Part shown: positions 7,049 through 17,945 of the stretch, one piece after another
Layout of the letters: each line of letters starts with the position of its first letter
Position numbering within the stretch: the stretch's first letter is position 1
Made by a program: the position numbers and the translations under genes
Source: Bacteroidota bacterium
Lineage (GTDB): Bacteria; Bacteroidota; Bacteroidia; Bacteroidales; VadinHA17
Direction: 5' to 3'
Length of the DNA: 64,000 nt
Assembly (NCBI GenBank): GCA_022561875.1
Contig: JADFQJ010000012.1
Coordinates: 1 to 64,000 of the forward strand
The notes under the pieces: generated by a model
Databases searched by the model: none
What the model was told of the DNA's origin: nothing
Seen by the model: only the letters and a program-made list of their open reading frames with translations

Positions 7049-8470
7049 CCCGGCGAGTAAAACCCGGTGAATATGATTTGCTGCTTGTTGACCGGATGCA
7101 ATGGCTTTTACTACCAGACCGGGGCCTGAAACCGCATCCCCAACGGCAAATATTTTAGAGCGGTTGGTTTCAAACGAATCATTCACTTTAATATTCCCTT
7201 TTTCATCAGAATCCATGTTTAGTTGCTCCAGCAGACCCTTATAAACAGGACGTGTAAATCCAAGGGCAAGAAAGACCATGTCTGCCTCAAAAGTCTTAAT
7301 GCTTCCTGATTTTTCAGACATAATCAATTGATTTTTGTCTCCTTTTTTCCAATCAAGTTCAACTGCTTCAATCCGGTTTACAATACCGTTTAAACCGGTA
7401 AATCTTTTTGTTCCAAGGCTCCAGTAACGTTTACAACCTTCTTCGTGCGAAGTTGTGGTCTTCAGGATAACCGGCCAGAATGGCCAGGGATTATCTTTTT
7501 GTCTGGTCTCAGGAGGTTTTGGTAATATCTCGATCTGGATTAAACTTTTGGCTCCCTGGCGAACAGCTGTACCGACACAATCCGAACCTGTATCTCCTCC
7601 TCCGAGAACTATCACATTCTTATTCTTTACAAAGATTCTTTCATTATCAGGAATGCTTTCCCCGGCAATCGCCCTGTTCTGTTGAGTCAGATAATCCATT
7701 GCAAAATGGATACCTTCAAGGCCTCTGCCTTCGATTTGCAGATCCCTTGGTTGCATAACACCAACAGCCAAACATACGGCATCAAATGTTTCGAGCAGGT
7801 TTTGTGCCGTTATATCCTTACCTATCAGGGTATTTGTTTTAATCACCAAACCTTCCTCCTCAAGAAGTTGTATTCTACGATCGATAATATTTTTATTCAA
7901 TTTAAAATCAGGTATCCCATACCTTAATAATCCTCCCGCTTTATTTTCTTTCTCAAAAAGTGTTACGGTATGCCCAAAGCGGTTTAACCTGACAGCCACT
8001 GAAAGGCCTGCCGGTCCTGATCCCACAACAGCCACTTTTTTCCCTGTTCTTTTCTCCGGTGGTCTGGGTACAATATAACCCATATCAAAAGCCTTTTCGA
8101 TCACTGCAACTTCGTTTTCACGGATAGTCACAGCCTCATTTTGGATAGCCAGCACACAGGACTTTTCACAGGGAGCCGGACAAACTCTGCCGGTAAACTC
8201 AGGAAAATCGTTGGTTAAGTGAAGAATATCACTGGCTTCTTTCCAGTCGCCCCGGTAAACAGCATCCTGCCATTCAGGCATTCTGCTTCCCACCGGGCAT
8301 CCCCAATGACAAAACGGAACACCACAATCCATACAACGGGATGCCTGAAGAATCCTGTCATCCGTATTCAGGGTTTGTTCAACATCACCATAATCCGATA
8401 TTCTTTCTTCTACCGGACGATTTCCGGCTTCTTTTCTTTTTACTTCAATAAATCCTTTTGGATTTCCCAT
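7046..8470 (-). CDS. gltD: Glutamate synthase small subunit
   Basis: This 474-residue flavoprotein is the NAD(P)H-dependent beta subunit of glutamate synthase. The N-terminal iron-sulfur region has CMDCGVPFCHWGCP and CPAPCEKSCV. The FAD-binding Rossmann fold is GSGPAGLSVAVRLN, the NAD(P) fold is GGGDTGSDCVGTAVRQ, and a final FAD motif is FAVGDAVSGPGLVVKAI. It passes electrons from NAD(P)H to the large subunit for conversion of 2-oxoglutarate plus glutamine into two glutamates. It lies 354 bp downstream of gltB; the gap contains repeats but no gene. The length fits the family. Confidence 0.95.
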   Translation of the reverse strand: MGNPKGFIEVKRKEAGNRPVEERISDYGDVEQTLNTDDRILQASRCMDCGVPFCHWGCPVGSRMPEWQDAVYRGDWKEASDILHLTNDFPEFTGRVCPAPCEKSCVLAIQNEAVTIRENEVAVIEKAFDMGYIVPRPPEKRTGKKVAVVGSGPAGLSVAVRLNRFGHTVTLFEKENKAGGLLRYGIPDFKLNKNIIDRRIQLLEEEGLVIKTNTLIGKDITAQNLLETFDAVCLAVGVMQPRDLQIEGRGLEGIHFAMDYLTQQNRAIAGESIPDNERIFVKNKNVIVLGGGDTGSDCVGTAVRQGAKSLIQIEILPKPPETRQKDNPWPFWPVILKTTTSHEEGCKRYWSLGTKRFTGLNGIVNRIEAVELDWKKGDKNQLIMSEKSGSIKTFEADMVFLALGFTRPVYKGLLEQLNMDSDEKGNIKVNDSFETNRSKIFAVGDAVSGPGLVVKAIASGQQAANHIHRVLLAG

Positions 8471-8591
8471 GATGCTTTTTCAGATATTTAAAATAATATA
8501 AATTGCATTGTTCGTATTTATTAGCTTTCAGAATTCATGTTTCATATTTTGGTTACAATTTATGCATACCTTAAAAGCATAATAAGTATAT

Positions 8592-8739
8592 GGATTTTGC
8601 GAACGAAGTGAAGCAATCTTTCATGACTTTTCGTAAAGCTTCTGGCAGTCCACTTATTTTGCATTCTGGTTATTTTTGGGAGTTTGCGTCGTCACTTCGT
8701 TCCCCATGACACTCTGGTCAGGGCAGGCTCGCAAAATCC
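8592..8739. repeat. Interrupted inverted repeat between gltB and gltD
   Basis: GGATTTTGCGA at 8592-8602, followed at once by ACGAAGTGA (8603-8611), has inverted counterparts TCACTTCGT at 8692-8700 and TCGCAAAATCC at 8729-8739. The right arm is split by 28 bp. The pattern looks like a REP-type palindrome that has acquired extra sequence. The rest of the 8471-8824 gap holds the heptad array next to gltB and nothing else I can name. Confidence 0.6.
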
Positions 8740-8793
8740 TTTTTCAACCAATAAAATCCGGATAAAACTTCTCCTTTTCGCTATTCTTTCAAA

Positions 8794-8828
8794 GAGTTAC
8801 GAGTTACGGGTTACGGGTTACGAGTCAC
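8794..8828. repeat. Heptad tandem repeat including the gltB stop codon
   Basis: Five units in exact 7-nt phase: GAGTTAC twice, GGGTTAC twice, then GAGTCAC at 8822-8828, which contains the complement of the gltB TGA stop (8825-8827). Confidence 0.85.
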
Positions 8829-11800
8829 TCAGCGTAATTAGGGTCATAGTCAGCGCGGCGTAATTTCAGATTTATTTCCCTCAGCTTTATTTCATTAAGC
8901 GCTTTTTTATATTCCAGTGGTAGTACCTTTACAAATTTTGGCAGGTATTCATCCCAATTAACCAAAACTTTTTCTGCAATTGCGCTTTTTGTATACTTCC
9001 AGTGTGTTGAAATCATTTCCTGCAACTCCCTGACATCTTCATAATCCGTCAATATGGTTAATTCAACCAGGTCATGGTTACAGTAATAAGAAAAATCTCC
9101 ATTAAGGTCTAAAACATAAGCTATCCCCGCACTCATTCCTGCCGCGAAATTTCGACCGGTTTTACCCAAAACAACAACGCGACCTCCTGTCATGTATTCA
9201 CAACCATGATCTCCTACACCTTCAACCACTGCAATTGCGCCGCTATTTCTTACACAAAACCTTTCGCCGGCAATTCCATTCACATAGATTTGTCCCTTCG
9301 TAGCTCCGTAAAGGATTGTATTTCCAATTATAATGTTTTCTTCTGCCTTTATTGTTGAAGAGGTTGGCAGAACCACTACGATCTTTCCACCTGATAAACC
9401 TTTACCGAGGTAATCATTCGCATCTCCCTCGAGCCGAAAGCTAATACCGTTTACAAGGAATGCACCAAAACTTTGTCCGGCGGAACCATAGAAATTACAA
9501 TTGATGGTATCTTCAGGAAGTCCATCCAGGCCATACTTTTCAGTTATTTCTCCGGAGAGCATCGCCCCGACCGAACGGTGGGTATTTGTAATTTCTCTGG
9601 ATATCCAAACCTTCTCTTTGTTTTTCAAGGCTTTGCCTGACAATCTGATGATCTCCTTATCGATTACTTCATCAATTTTGTGATGTTGAAGTTCAGTGTT
9701 ATACAAAGAATTAAAATCCGATTCTTTCGGATATGATATAATAGAGGAAACATCGAGTTTCTTTGCCTTTCTGTGATTTATGTCTTTTCTGACAAATAGC
9801 AAATCACTCCTCCCCACCAATTCGTCAAATTTCCTGAATCCCAGTTGTGCCATATATTCTCTTACTTCCGTGGCAAGAAAATTAAAATAGTTAACCACAT
9901 ATTCCGATTTGCCAAGGAAGCGTTTTCTTAATTTCCTGTCCTGCGTTGCAATACCTGTCGGACAGGTATTCAGGTGACATTTTCTCATCATAACACAACC
10001 CAAAACAATCAGTCCGGCAGTTGCTATTCCAAACTCTTCAGCGCCAAGCAATCCGGCAAAAATGATATCCCTGCCTGTTTTGATCTGACCATCCACTTGT
10101 ATTTTCACTCTACCCCTAAGATTGTTTATTACCAGGGTTTGATGGGTTTCAGCCAATCCCATTTCCAATGGGATACCGGCATGTTTGATTGAACCTGCCG
10201 GACTTGCTCCTGTACCGCCTTCGGTTCCGCTTATTACAATCAGATCGGCATGTGCTTTAGCTACACCGGCTGCAACGGTACCTACACCATCTTCTGCAAC
10301 AAGTTTCACACTGATTTTAGCATTTTTATTTACGCATTTCAGATCGAAGATCAGTTGAGCCAGATCCTCAATTGAATAGATATCATGGTGAGGGGGTGGT
10401 GAAATAAGGGTTATACCCGGTAATGAATTTCTGATACGGGCAATCACCTTATCAACTTTATGACCGGGAAGCTGACCGCCTTCTCCCGGCTTCGCTCCCT
10501 GCGCAATTTTTATCTGAATTTCATCAGCATTGACCAGATAATGTGTATTCACACCAAATCGTCCCGAGGCAACTTGTTTAATAGCGCTTCTTCGATTAAC
10601 TTCATTGGAACCCGTTTTAAACCGGTGAGGATCCTCTCCTCCTTCACCTGTATTGCTTCTTCCACCGATTTTATTCATTGCTATTGCAAGCGCTTCATGG
10701 GCTTCTTTACTAATTGCCCCGAAAGACATAGCGCCGGTCACAAATCGTTTCATAATGACCGATACGGGTTCGACTTCTGATATATCGATTGGATTTTTCC
10801 TAAAATCAAGTAATCCTCTCAGAAAAACAGGACGGCGCGTATGAAGATCGCTTAATTCAGAAAACTCCTTGAATTTCCGGTAATCGTCATTTGCTGTCGA
10901 CCATTGTAATAAACCAATTGCCTCAGGATCCCAGGCGTGATATTCTCCATCTTTCCGGTAAGCATATAATCCTTGCTGCAAAACCTTCTCATTCCCATTG
11001 TTAATCTGGTACGCAATCTTGTGATCCGCATGAATTTCTTCAGCGATTTCATCAAGACCGATTCCTCCAATCCTTGAACAGGTACCTTTAAAATATTTTT
11101 CAATAACATCTTCCCCTATTCCGACTGCCTCGAAAATTTGTGCGCCAAAATAACTTCTGAGAGTACAAATGCCCATTTTGGAAATGATTTTCAGTAGTCC
11201 CTTATTGATGGATTTTATGTAATTCTGTCTTGCCATGGAATAGGGAATGGATATTTTACCTGATTTGACCAAATCGTATAAGATGGCAAAACTGACATAA
11301 GGATTAATAACGCTTGCTCCATAACCAAGGAGTAATGCAAAATGATGTATTTCCCTGGCCTCGCCTGTTTCCACAATTAAACCAACCTGCATTCTTTTTT
11401 TTGTTGAAATCAAATGATGATGAATGGCGGAAACCGCCAGGAGTGAAGGAATAGGCGCCAGTTTTTCAGAGACCTGTTTATCGGAGAGAATAATAAAATT
11501 ATTTTTGTCATCTACTGCTTTTTCAGCAGATTCACATAGTTTTTTTAAAGCTGATTCAAGGCCCTTTCCACCTGAATTTACATTAAATACCATTTGAAGT
11601 GTTATATTGCTGAACGCTTCATGCTTCAAATCCTTGATTTTCCCCAGATCTGTATTGGTGATTATGGGAGACCTGAGTTTGATTAATTTACAGTGTTCCG
11701 GTGTTTCGATGAGAAGGTTCTTCTGAACCGAACCAATGTAATTAGTTAAAGACATAACCAGGCCTTCCCGGATCGGATCGATAGCCGGGTTCGTTACCTG

Positions 11801-13348
11801 GGCAAACATTTGACGGAAATAATTAAACAACCGCTGAGGTTTCCTGGCAAATATTGCCATTGGGGTATCGTTTCCCATTGAACTGACAGGTTCCCTTCCA
11901 TCGACTGCCATTGGTTTAATTATTACTTCAATATCTTCCTTACTATATCCAAATGCTTTAAGATAAGCAGGATATTTATCTCCCAGATTTGACGGAACCC
12001 TCTTTTGAACCTCAATTTCCTCAAGATTAAGACGATTTTCTTTCAACCAGTTTGCATATGGATTTCTTCTTGTCAATTCAGCTTTCAGTTCTTCGTTTGG
12101 AATAATAATTCCCAATTGAGTATCCACCAATAGTAACTTCCCAGGCCTTAATCTTCCTTTCTCCCTGATTTCTTCCTCTTTAAAGATTTGGACCCCCGTT
12201 TCAGACCCCATCACAATCAGGTCGTTTTTAGTTATGAGGTATCTTGAAGGTCTTAATCCGTTTCGATCGAGTGTACCTCCGATATACCGTCCGTCGGTTA
12301 ACAAGATTGATGCCGGGCCATCCCAGGGTTCCATAAACGTTGAATGGTATTCATAAAAAGCTTTTAAGCTATTGGGTATAGGGTTTTTGTCGTTCCAGGA
12401 TTCGGGAATTAACATACTCATGGCATGTGGAATAGTGCGTCCGGTAAGCATTAAAAATTCCAAAACATTATCCAGTGAAGCTGAATCACTTTTCCCGGGT
12501 TCGATTACCGGGAATAATTTTTTAAGGTCTTCACCAAAAAGTTCTGATTTCAGAAGGGATTCCCTGGCATGCATCCATAATCTGTTCCCTTTAATGGTGT
12601 TGATTTCTCCGTTGTGTGCTAAATACCGGAAAGGTTGTGCCAAATCCCATGTCGGGAAAGTGTTGGTGCTAAATCGTGAATGCACCAATGCAATAGCACT
12701 TTTCAGATGTGGATCACAAAGATCGGGATAATATTCGGCAAGTTGATCCGGGGTAAACATTCCCTTATACACAAGTGTTTTAGTTGAAAGGCTTGGGATA
12801 TAAAATGCTTCTTCACAGAACAGATTGGAATTCCTGACTTCCCTTTCAATCTTTTTTCTTACGATATATAATTTCCTTTCAAGTTCATCCTGTTCCAGTC
12901 TGGCTGAAATAAAAATCTGGAGAATTGAAGGCTCAGCAGAGATTGCAATTTCACCCAAACCTGAATTATTAACCGGCACTTGTCTGAACTCAATAAAATT
13001 AAGACCTTCTTCGATAATAACCTGAAGCAGTTTTTCTTTATACCATTTAGCTGCTTCTTCCTTTTTTGGAAGGAAAATGAGACCGGTACCATATTCTCCC
13101 GGGTTTGGAACTTTAATCCCATTATGTAAAAAAAAATCATGTGGGATTTGAATAGTAATTCCGGCTCCGTCGCCCGTTTTATTATCCGCACCTTCTGCTC
13201 CTCTATGAGCCATATTGATGATCACCTCCAATCCGCGCTGAATAATTTCATGGGATTTTCGCCCTTTTATATGCGCAACAAATCCAATTCCACAACTGTC
13301 ATGCTCATTCTCAGGATTATACAATCCGAATTTCCTTTGCTGTTTCAT
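8825..13348 (-). CDS. gltB: Glutamate synthase large subunit
   Basis: The 1507-residue protein is a full-length ferredoxin/NADPH-type glutamate synthase alpha subunit. The N-terminal glutaminase starts at Cys19 (DSCGIGFVAHIKG) after a short propeptide, as in other Ntn amidotransferases. The central and FMN-binding synthase domains carry TGEGGEDPHRF, GAKPGEGGQLPGHKV and the 3Fe-4S cysteines in CVMMRKCHLNTCPTG. A C-terminal right-handed beta-helix (GxxG repeats, TGGRVVVLGKTGRNFAAGMSAG) follows. Ammonia released from glutamine is channelled to 2-oxoglutarate. The start lies only 11 nt behind leuB, suggesting transcription as part of the ilv-leu operon. Confidence 0.97.
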   Translation of the reverse strand: MKQQRKFGLYNPENEHDSCGIGFVAHIKGRKSHEIIQRGLEVIINMAHRGAEGADNKTGDGAGITIQIPHDFFLHNGIKVPNPGEYGTGLIFLPKKEEAAKWYKEKLLQVIIEEGLNFIEFRQVPVNNSGLGEIAISAEPSILQIFISARLEQDELERKLYIVRKKIEREVRNSNLFCEEAFYIPSLSTKTLVYKGMFTPDQLAEYYPDLCDPHLKSAIALVHSRFSTNTFPTWDLAQPFRYLAHNGEINTIKGNRLWMHARESLLKSELFGEDLKKLFPVIEPGKSDSASLDNVLEFLMLTGRTIPHAMSMLIPESWNDKNPIPNSLKAFYEYHSTFMEPWDGPASILLTDGRYIGGTLDRNGLRPSRYLITKNDLIVMGSETGVQIFKEEEIREKGRLRPGKLLLVDTQLGIIIPNEELKAELTRRNPYANWLKENRLNLEEIEVQKRVPSNLGDKYPAYLKAFGYSKEDIEVIIKPMAVDGREPVSSMGNDTPMAIFARKPQRLFNYFRQMFAQVTNPAIDPIREGLVMSLTNYIGSVQKNLLIETPEHCKLIKLRSPIITNTDLGKIKDLKHEAFSNITLQMVFNVNSGGKGLESALKKLCESAEKAVDDKNNFIILSDKQVSEKLAPIPSLLAVSAIHHHLISTKKRMQVGLIVETGEAREIHHFALLLGYGASVINPYVSFAILYDLVKSGKISIPYSMARQNYIKSINKGLLKIISKMGICTLRSYFGAQIFEAVGIGEDVIEKYFKGTCSRIGGIGLDEIAEEIHADHKIAYQINNGNEKVLQQGLYAYRKDGEYHAWDPEAIGLLQWSTANDDYRKFKEFSELSDLHTRRPVFLRGLLDFRKNPIDISEVEPVSVIMKRFVTGAMSFGAISKEAHEALAIAMNKIGGRSNTGEGGEDPHRFKTGSNEVNRRSAIKQVASGRFGVNTHYLVNADEIQIKIAQGAKPGEGGQLPGHKVDKVIARIRNSLPGITLISPPPHHDIYSIEDLAQLIFDLKCVNKNAKISVKLVAEDGVGTVAAGVAKAHADLIVISGTEGGTGASPAGSIKHAGIPLEMGLAETHQTLVINNLRGRVKIQVDGQIKTGRDIIFAGLLGAEEFGIATAGLIVLGCVMMRKCHLNTCPTGIATQDRKLRKRFLGKSEYVVNYFNFLATEVREYMAQLGFRKFDELVGRSDLLFVRKDINHRKAKKLDVSSIISYPKESDFNSLYNTELQHHKIDEVIDKEIIRLSGKALKNKEKVWISREITNTHRSVGAMLSGEITEKYGLDGLPEDTINCNFYGSAGQSFGAFLVNGISFRLEGDANDYLGKGLSGGKIVVVLPTSSTIKAEENIIIGNTILYGATKGQIYVNGIAGERFCVRNSGAIAVVEGVGDHGCEYMTGGRVVVLGKTGRNFAAGMSAGIAYVLDLNGDFSYYCNHDLVELTILTDYEDVRELQEMISTHWKYTKSAIAEKVLVNWDEYLPKFVKVLPLEYKKALNEIKLREINLKLRRADYDPNYAE

Positions 13349-13359
13349 ATCCTGATCCT

Positions 13360-14427
13360 TTAGTTACTTTCAATATAGTTTGCAATCCAGTCTCCAACCT
13401 TCGATGTTGTTTTTGGATTATCGTTTGCAATATCTTCTGTGACGATACCTTGTTTCAGGGATTGTTCAACAGCAAGGTATATTAAGGATGCCTCATCTTT
13501 AAGCTTAAATGCATAATTAAACATCAGTGATGCTGACAATATTGTGCCGAGAGGATTTGCGATATTTTTTCCGGCAGCCTGCGGATAGGATCCGTGAATT
13601 GGTTCAAATACAGAAGTAAGTTTACCAATTGAAGCTGAAGGCAGCAAACCAAGTGATCCGCATATCACTGAAGCTTCATCAGTGAGTATATCTCCAAACA
13701 TATTTTCGGTGACCATTACATCGAATCGTTTTGGATTTTGTATGATTTGCATAGCTGCATTATCTACAAACATAAAGTCCAGGTCAACATCCGGATATTC
13801 TTTGCCCATTTTCTGAGCCGTTTCTCTCCACAACCTGGAAGAAGCCAAAACATTTGCTTTATCCACAACTGTGAGTTTTCCGGAACGTTTTTTTGCATAT
13901 TGAAAGGCTAAGTGAAGGATCCTTTCAATTTCCTCTCTGGTATAAATGCAAGTGTCGAAGGCAACATTACCGTCTTCTGATCTTCCTCTCGGTTCTCCAA
14001 AATATATTCCACCTGTTAATTCCCTGATAACAATAAAATCAACTCCGTCAATTATTTCAGGTTTTAACGGTGATTTTTCGATCAATGACGGGAAAGTAAA
14101 AACGGGACGAATATTAGCAAACAGACCCAGTTTTTTCCTCATAGCGAGTAATCCCTGTTCGGGTCTGATAAAAGCCTTTGGGTCCATATCATATTTCGGG
14201 TCACCAATGGCACCAAACAAAACTGCGTCAGATCGTTTACATAACTCAAATGTCTCGTCAGGAAACGGATTTCCAGCTTTATCAATAGCAATTGCTCCGA
14301 CCAATCCTTTTTCATACCGTATCTTATGATTGAATTTACCGGCAATAGCTTCCACAACTTTTACTGCCTGTGAAATGATTTCAGGTCCAATTCCATCTCC
14401 GGACAACAATGCAATTCTAATGTTCAT
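13360..14427 (-). CDS. leuB: 3-isopropylmalate dehydrogenase
   Basis: The 355-residue protein has the isocitrate/isopropylmalate dehydrogenase fold: [11 protein letters not shown] at the start, [16 protein letters not shown] in the substrate loop, [33 protein letters not shown] with the metal-binding Asp residues, and the nucleotide segment [19 protein letters not shown]. It oxidises and decarboxylates 3-isopropylmalate in leucine synthesis. If the upstream enzyme makes citramalate, it can also act on 3-methylmalate for isoleucine. It starts 1 nt after the stop codon of the citramalate/isopropylmalate synthase gene, so the two are translationally coupled. Confidence 0.95.
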   Translation of the reverse strand: MNIRIALLSGDGIGPEIISQAVKVVEAIAGKFNHKIRYEKGLVGAIAIDKAGNPFPDETFELCKRSDAVLFGAIGDPKYDMDPKAFIRPEQGLLAMRKKLGLFANIRPVFTFPSLIEKSPLKPEIIDGVDFIVIRELTGGIYFGEPRGRSEDGNVAFDTCIYTREEIERILHLAFQYAKKRSGKLTVVDKANVLASSRLWRETAQKMGKEYPDVDLDFMFVDNAAMQIIQNPKRFDVMVTENMFGDILTDEASVICGSLGLLPSASIGKLTSVFEPIHGSYPQAAGKNIANPLGTILSASLMFNYAFKLKDEASLIYLAVEQSLKQGIVTEDIANDNPKTTSKVGDWIANYIESN

Positions 14428-14428
14428 T

Positions 14429-15946
14429 TTATTTTAAATTTTCAATGATATTCAACATTTTGACAGTGGCTTTTATTGCTGCTTCGGTTTGATCGGCTTC
14501 AACAGCCCTGGTTCTAAATTCATGATCTTTAAAATTCCAGGTAATGATAGTCTCTACTAACGCATCGGTTTTCCCGCCGGGAGGGATGGTTACAATATAA
14601 TCGATAAGAATCGGTCGTTCTTTGTGCAAGGAATTGTAAATTTTCCATAATGCTTTCATAAAGGCATCATACTGACCATTTCCTACTGAACTTTTTTCAT
14701 ATGATTTTCCCTGGATTTCAATACATATATTTGCTACCGGTTTAAGACCATTTGCAAGCGACAATGAATAGTGCTTAATCTTAACAGGATTATCTATTGC
14801 ACCGTTTCCCAATACATCCGATATGATATATGGCAGATCTTCCGTGGTTACATATTCTTTCCTGTCTCCTAATTCAATAACCCTGGCTGTGACTTTTTTC
14901 ATTGATTCCGGATCAAGATCCAATCCCAACACTTCAAGATTTTTTTTAATATTAGCTTTACCTGAGGTTTTCCCGAGAGCATATTTCCTTACCCGGCCAA
15001 ACCGTTCAGGTATAAGGTTGTTTTGATATAAATTATTCTTACTGTCACCGTCAGCATGAACACCACAGGTTTGGGTAAAAACATTTTCACCAATCAAAGG
15101 TTTGTTTGAGGGAATCCGGATACCGGAAAATGATTCTACCAGTCGACTGATCCTGGTAAGACTGTTTTCATTAAGATTGGTTTTTATTTTCAAATGATCA
15201 TTCAGAATTCCTAATACACTGGATAGGGGGACATTACCTGCACGTTCACCAAGTCCGTTTACGGTTGTGTGTATTCCCCGGATTCCCGCTTTAATGGAAG
15301 CAAATACGTTTGCCACAGCCAGATCATAATCGTTATGAGCATGAAAATCAAAATGTTTACCGGGATATCGCCGGATCATTAATTTGCAAAATTCATACGT
15401 CTGATCCATATTTAAAATTCCCAGCGTATCAGGCAACATATACCTGTCAATTTTTTCATCTTTAAGAGAATCCATCAGGAAATAAACATAATCTCTTGAA
15501 TTTAACATCCCATTCGACCAGTCCTCAAAATAAATATTAACCTTGATCCCCAGCTCATTTGCATAATGAATGGAGTTACAAATATCCCTGATGTGCTCAT
15601 CGGGTGTTTTTCTTAATTGTTCGCGAAGATGCTTAAGAGAACCTTTACTTAAAAGATTCATAACTTTTGCACCTGTTTTATTGATCCAGTCGATTGAAAT
15701 ATTACCGTCAATAAACCCAAGGACTTCAACTTTATCCAGGAGATTATTTCTGCCGGCCCAATCTGTAATTTTCTTAACCCCTTTGAATTCTCCTTCAGAA
15801 ACCCTGGCTGAAGCCACTTCAACACGGTCAATTTTTACTTCTTCCAATAATATCCTGGCTATGTTCAGTTTTTCCACAGAATTAAAGGAAACCCCTGAAG
15901 TTTGCTCACCATCCCGCAGGGTGGTATCCATTATTTCAATTTTCAT
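14429..15946 (-). CDS. Citramalate synthase/2-isopropylmalate synthase paralogue
   Basis: This 505-residue DRE-TIM enzyme begins [16 protein letters not shown], has the metal-binding [15 protein letters not shown] and [13 protein letters not shown] motifs, and ends in a LeuA-type allosteric domain ([16 protein letters not shown]..., [13 protein letters not shown]). It is the second synthase of this kind in the operon. Its divergence from the neighbouring LeuA and its place beside leuB, leuC and leuD suggest (R)-citramalate synthase, condensing pyruvate with acetyl-CoA to start isoleucine synthesis without threonine. That substrate is inferred, not shown. Its start overlaps the leuD end by 11 nt. 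Confidence 0.8.
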   Translation of the reverse strand: MKIEIMDTTLRDGEQTSGVSFNSVEKLNIARILLEEVKIDRVEVASARVSEGEFKGVKKITDWAGRNNLLDKVEVLGFIDGNISIDWINKTGAKVMNLLSKGSLKHLREQLRKTPDEHIRDICNSIHYANELGIKVNIYFEDWSNGMLNSRDYVYFLMDSLKDEKIDRYMLPDTLGILNMDQTYEFCKLMIRRYPGKHFDFHAHNDYDLAVANVFASIKAGIRGIHTTVNGLGERAGNVPLSSVLGILNDHLKIKTNLNENSLTRISRLVESFSGIRIPSNKPLIGENVFTQTCGVHADGDSKNNLYQNNLIPERFGRVRKYALGKTSGKANIKKNLEVLGLDLDPESMKKVTARVIELGDRKEYVTTEDLPYIISDVLGNGAIDNPVKIKHYSLSLANGLKPVANICIEIQGKSYEKSSVGNGQYDAFMKALWKIYNSLHKERPILIDYIVTIPPGGKTDALVETIITWNFKDHEFRTRAVEADQTEAAIKATVKMLNIIENLK

Positions 15947-16544
15947 TTTCGAATGATTTTATTTTCTCGAAATCAATGATCCGGCGCTTTAAGCTGATCA
16001 AATAATCAATGTCATCATAACCGTTCAACAAGCACTCTTTTTTATAACTGTTTATTTCGAAATTTTCTTTTATACCTGATGCAGCAAGGCTGATCTCCTG
16101 GTTTGGGAGGTCGATTTTTACAATGGTTCCGTGATCATTTTCAATAGCTGTAAACAGGATTTTTAAAAAGGATTTAGTAACCTGAACGGGGAGTAACCCG
16201 GTATTTAATGCGTTATTCTTAAATATATCGGCAAAAAAACTGGATACCACTACCTTAAACCCATAATCATAAATAGCCCACGCGGCATGTTCCCTGCTGG
16301 ATCCGCTACCGAAATTTTTTCCTCCCAAAAGAATCTGTCCTGAGTATTCCGTATTATTCAGTATAAAGTCAGGAACAGGTTTATTATTCTTATCATACCT
16401 CCAATCCCTGAACAGGTAATTGGCAAATCCTTCCCGGGAAATGGCTTTAAGAAATCTGGCTGGAATAATCTGATCAGTGTCAATATTCTCAGCAGGCAGA
16501 GGAACACAGGTTGATTCTAGTATTTCAAATTTATCGATTGGCAT
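15936..16544 (-). CDS. leuD: 3-isopropylmalate dehydratase small subunit
   Basis: The 202-residue protein matches LeuD. It has the swivelling aconitase C-terminal-like domain with [13 protein letters not shown] near the N-terminus and [18 protein letters not shown], the loop that contacts substrate. It pairs with LeuC to isomerise 2-isopropylmalate to 3-isopropylmalate, and probably citramalate to 3-methylmalate. The gene lies 6 nt downstream of leuC and overlaps the next synthase gene by 11 nt, consistent with coupled translation. Confidence 0.95.
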   Translation of the reverse strand: MPIDKFEILESTCVPLPAENIDTDQIIPARFLKAISREGFANYLFRDWRYDKNNKPVPDFILNNTEYSGQILLGGKNFGSGSSREHAAWAIYDYGFKVVVSSFFADIFKNNALNTGLLPVQVTKSFLKILFTAIENDHGTIVKIDLPNQEISLAASGIKENFEINSYKKECLLNGYDDIDYLISLKRRIIDFEKIKSFENEN

Positions 16545-16550
16545 TTTTTA

Positions 16551-17945
16551 TTATTTAAATATTCGCGGATCAGTAATTTTTCCTGTAATAGCTGAGGCAG
16601 CTGCAACTAATGGACTGGCAAGCAGTGTTCTGGCTCCGGGGCCTTGCCTTCCTTCAAAATTCCGGTTAGAGGTAGAAACAGAATATTTTCCTTCAGGAAT
16701 TTTGTCCTCGTTCATAGCAAGGCATGCCGAGCAGCCAGGCTGTCTTAGCTCAAAACCTGCTTCGTAAAGGAGATTCACCAGGCCTTCTGCTTTAGCTTGC
16801 TTTTCAACCTGTTTGGAGCCGGGAACAATCCATGCTGTTATTCTATCGGCTTTTTTGTGACCCTGTACCAATGAAGTGAAAGCGCGAATGTCTTCAATCC
16901 GGCCATTTGTACAACTTCCAACAAAGACAAAATCAACCGGGAGGTCAATCAGTGATCTGCCTGGTATGAAATTCATGTATTCCATTGATTTCCTGAAAGA
17001 TTCTCTGTTGTTCTCTTCGATATCCTCAATAAAAGGGATACTGTCAGTTATTTTCATCCCCATTCCCGGATTTGTACCATAAGTGATCATAGGTTCGATA
17101 TCTTCTGCTTTGAAAGACAATTCCTTATCAAATACTGCGTTATCATCAGATTTGAGTGTTTTAAACAGGATAAGGGATTTATCCATATCTGTTCCTTTTG
17201 GAGAGAACTTACGATCTTTTATGTAATTAAATGTAGTTTCATCGGGAGCGATTATACCTCCGCGTGCACCCATTTCAATGCTCATATTACAAATAGTCAT
17301 CCTTGCTTCCATACTCATGTTTCTTATAGTAGAGCCCGCGTATTCAATAAAATAGCCGGTACTTCCACTGGCTGATATTTTGGATATAATATGGAGAATT
17401 ATGTCTTTTGAGCTAACACATTTATTAAGTTTTCCATTAATAAAAATTCTCATTTTCTTCGGTTTGGTCTGAAGGACACATTGGCTGGCCAATGCCATCT
17501 CCACCTCACTGGTACCAATCCCAAAAGCTATACAGCCAAAAGCGCCATGAGTGGATGTATGGCTATCGCCACAAACGATAGTCATGCCAGGTTGCGTAAG
17601 TCCAAGCTCCGGTGCGATAACGTGAATTATCCCGTTAAATGGGTGATTTATACCATACAAAGTTATATTATGCTCTCTGCAATTTTCACTTAGTTTATCT
17701 ACCTGCTGCTTTGATAATTCATCACGAATAGGGAGGTGCTGGTTTTGTGTAGGTATATTATGATCTGCAGCAGCAATGATTTTTTCAGGTCTGAAGACCG
17801 GGAAATTTCTTTTCCTGAGGCCTGCAAAGGCCTGAGGACTGGTTACCTCATGAATCAGATGGCGATCGATATACAAAACATCAGGGCCATTTTCAATGGA
17901 TGAAATAACGTGTGCATCCCAAATTTTATCAAATAGTGTTTTCAC
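16551..17945 (-). CDS. leuC: 3-isopropylmalate dehydratase large subunit
   Basis: The 464-residue protein is an aconitase-superfamily LeuC. It has HEVTSPQAF and [14 protein letters not shown] in the N-terminal part, and the 4Fe-4S cysteine motifs [12 protein letters not shown] and [12 protein letters not shown]. It forms the dehydratase with LeuD. The start codon is GTG (17943-17945) and overlaps the leuA stop in the arrangement GTGA, a strong sign of translational coupling. No in-frame ATG upstream would avoid a large overlap with leuA. Confidence 0.95.
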   Translation of the reverse strand: MKTLFDKIWDAHVISSIENGPDVLYIDRHLIHEVTSPQAFAGLRKRNFPVFRPEKIIAAADHNIPTQNQHLPIRDELSKQQVDKLSENCREHNITLYGINHPFNGIIHVIAPELGLTQPGMTIVCGDSHTSTHGAFGCIAFGIGTSEVEMALASQCVLQTKPKKMRIFINGKLNKCVSSKDIILHIISKISASGSTGYFIEYAGSTIRNMSMEARMTICNMSIEMGARGGIIAPDETTFNYIKDRKFSPKGTDMDKSLILFKTLKSDDNAVFDKELSFKAEDIEPMITYGTNPGMGMKITDSIPFIEDIEENNRESFRKSMEYMNFIPGRSLIDLPVDFVFVGSCTNGRIEDIRAFTSLVQGHKKADRITAWIVPGSKQVEKQAKAEGLVNLLYEAGFELRQPGCSACLAMNEDKIPEGKYSVSTSNRNFEGRQGPGARTLLASPLVAAASAITGKITDPRIFK

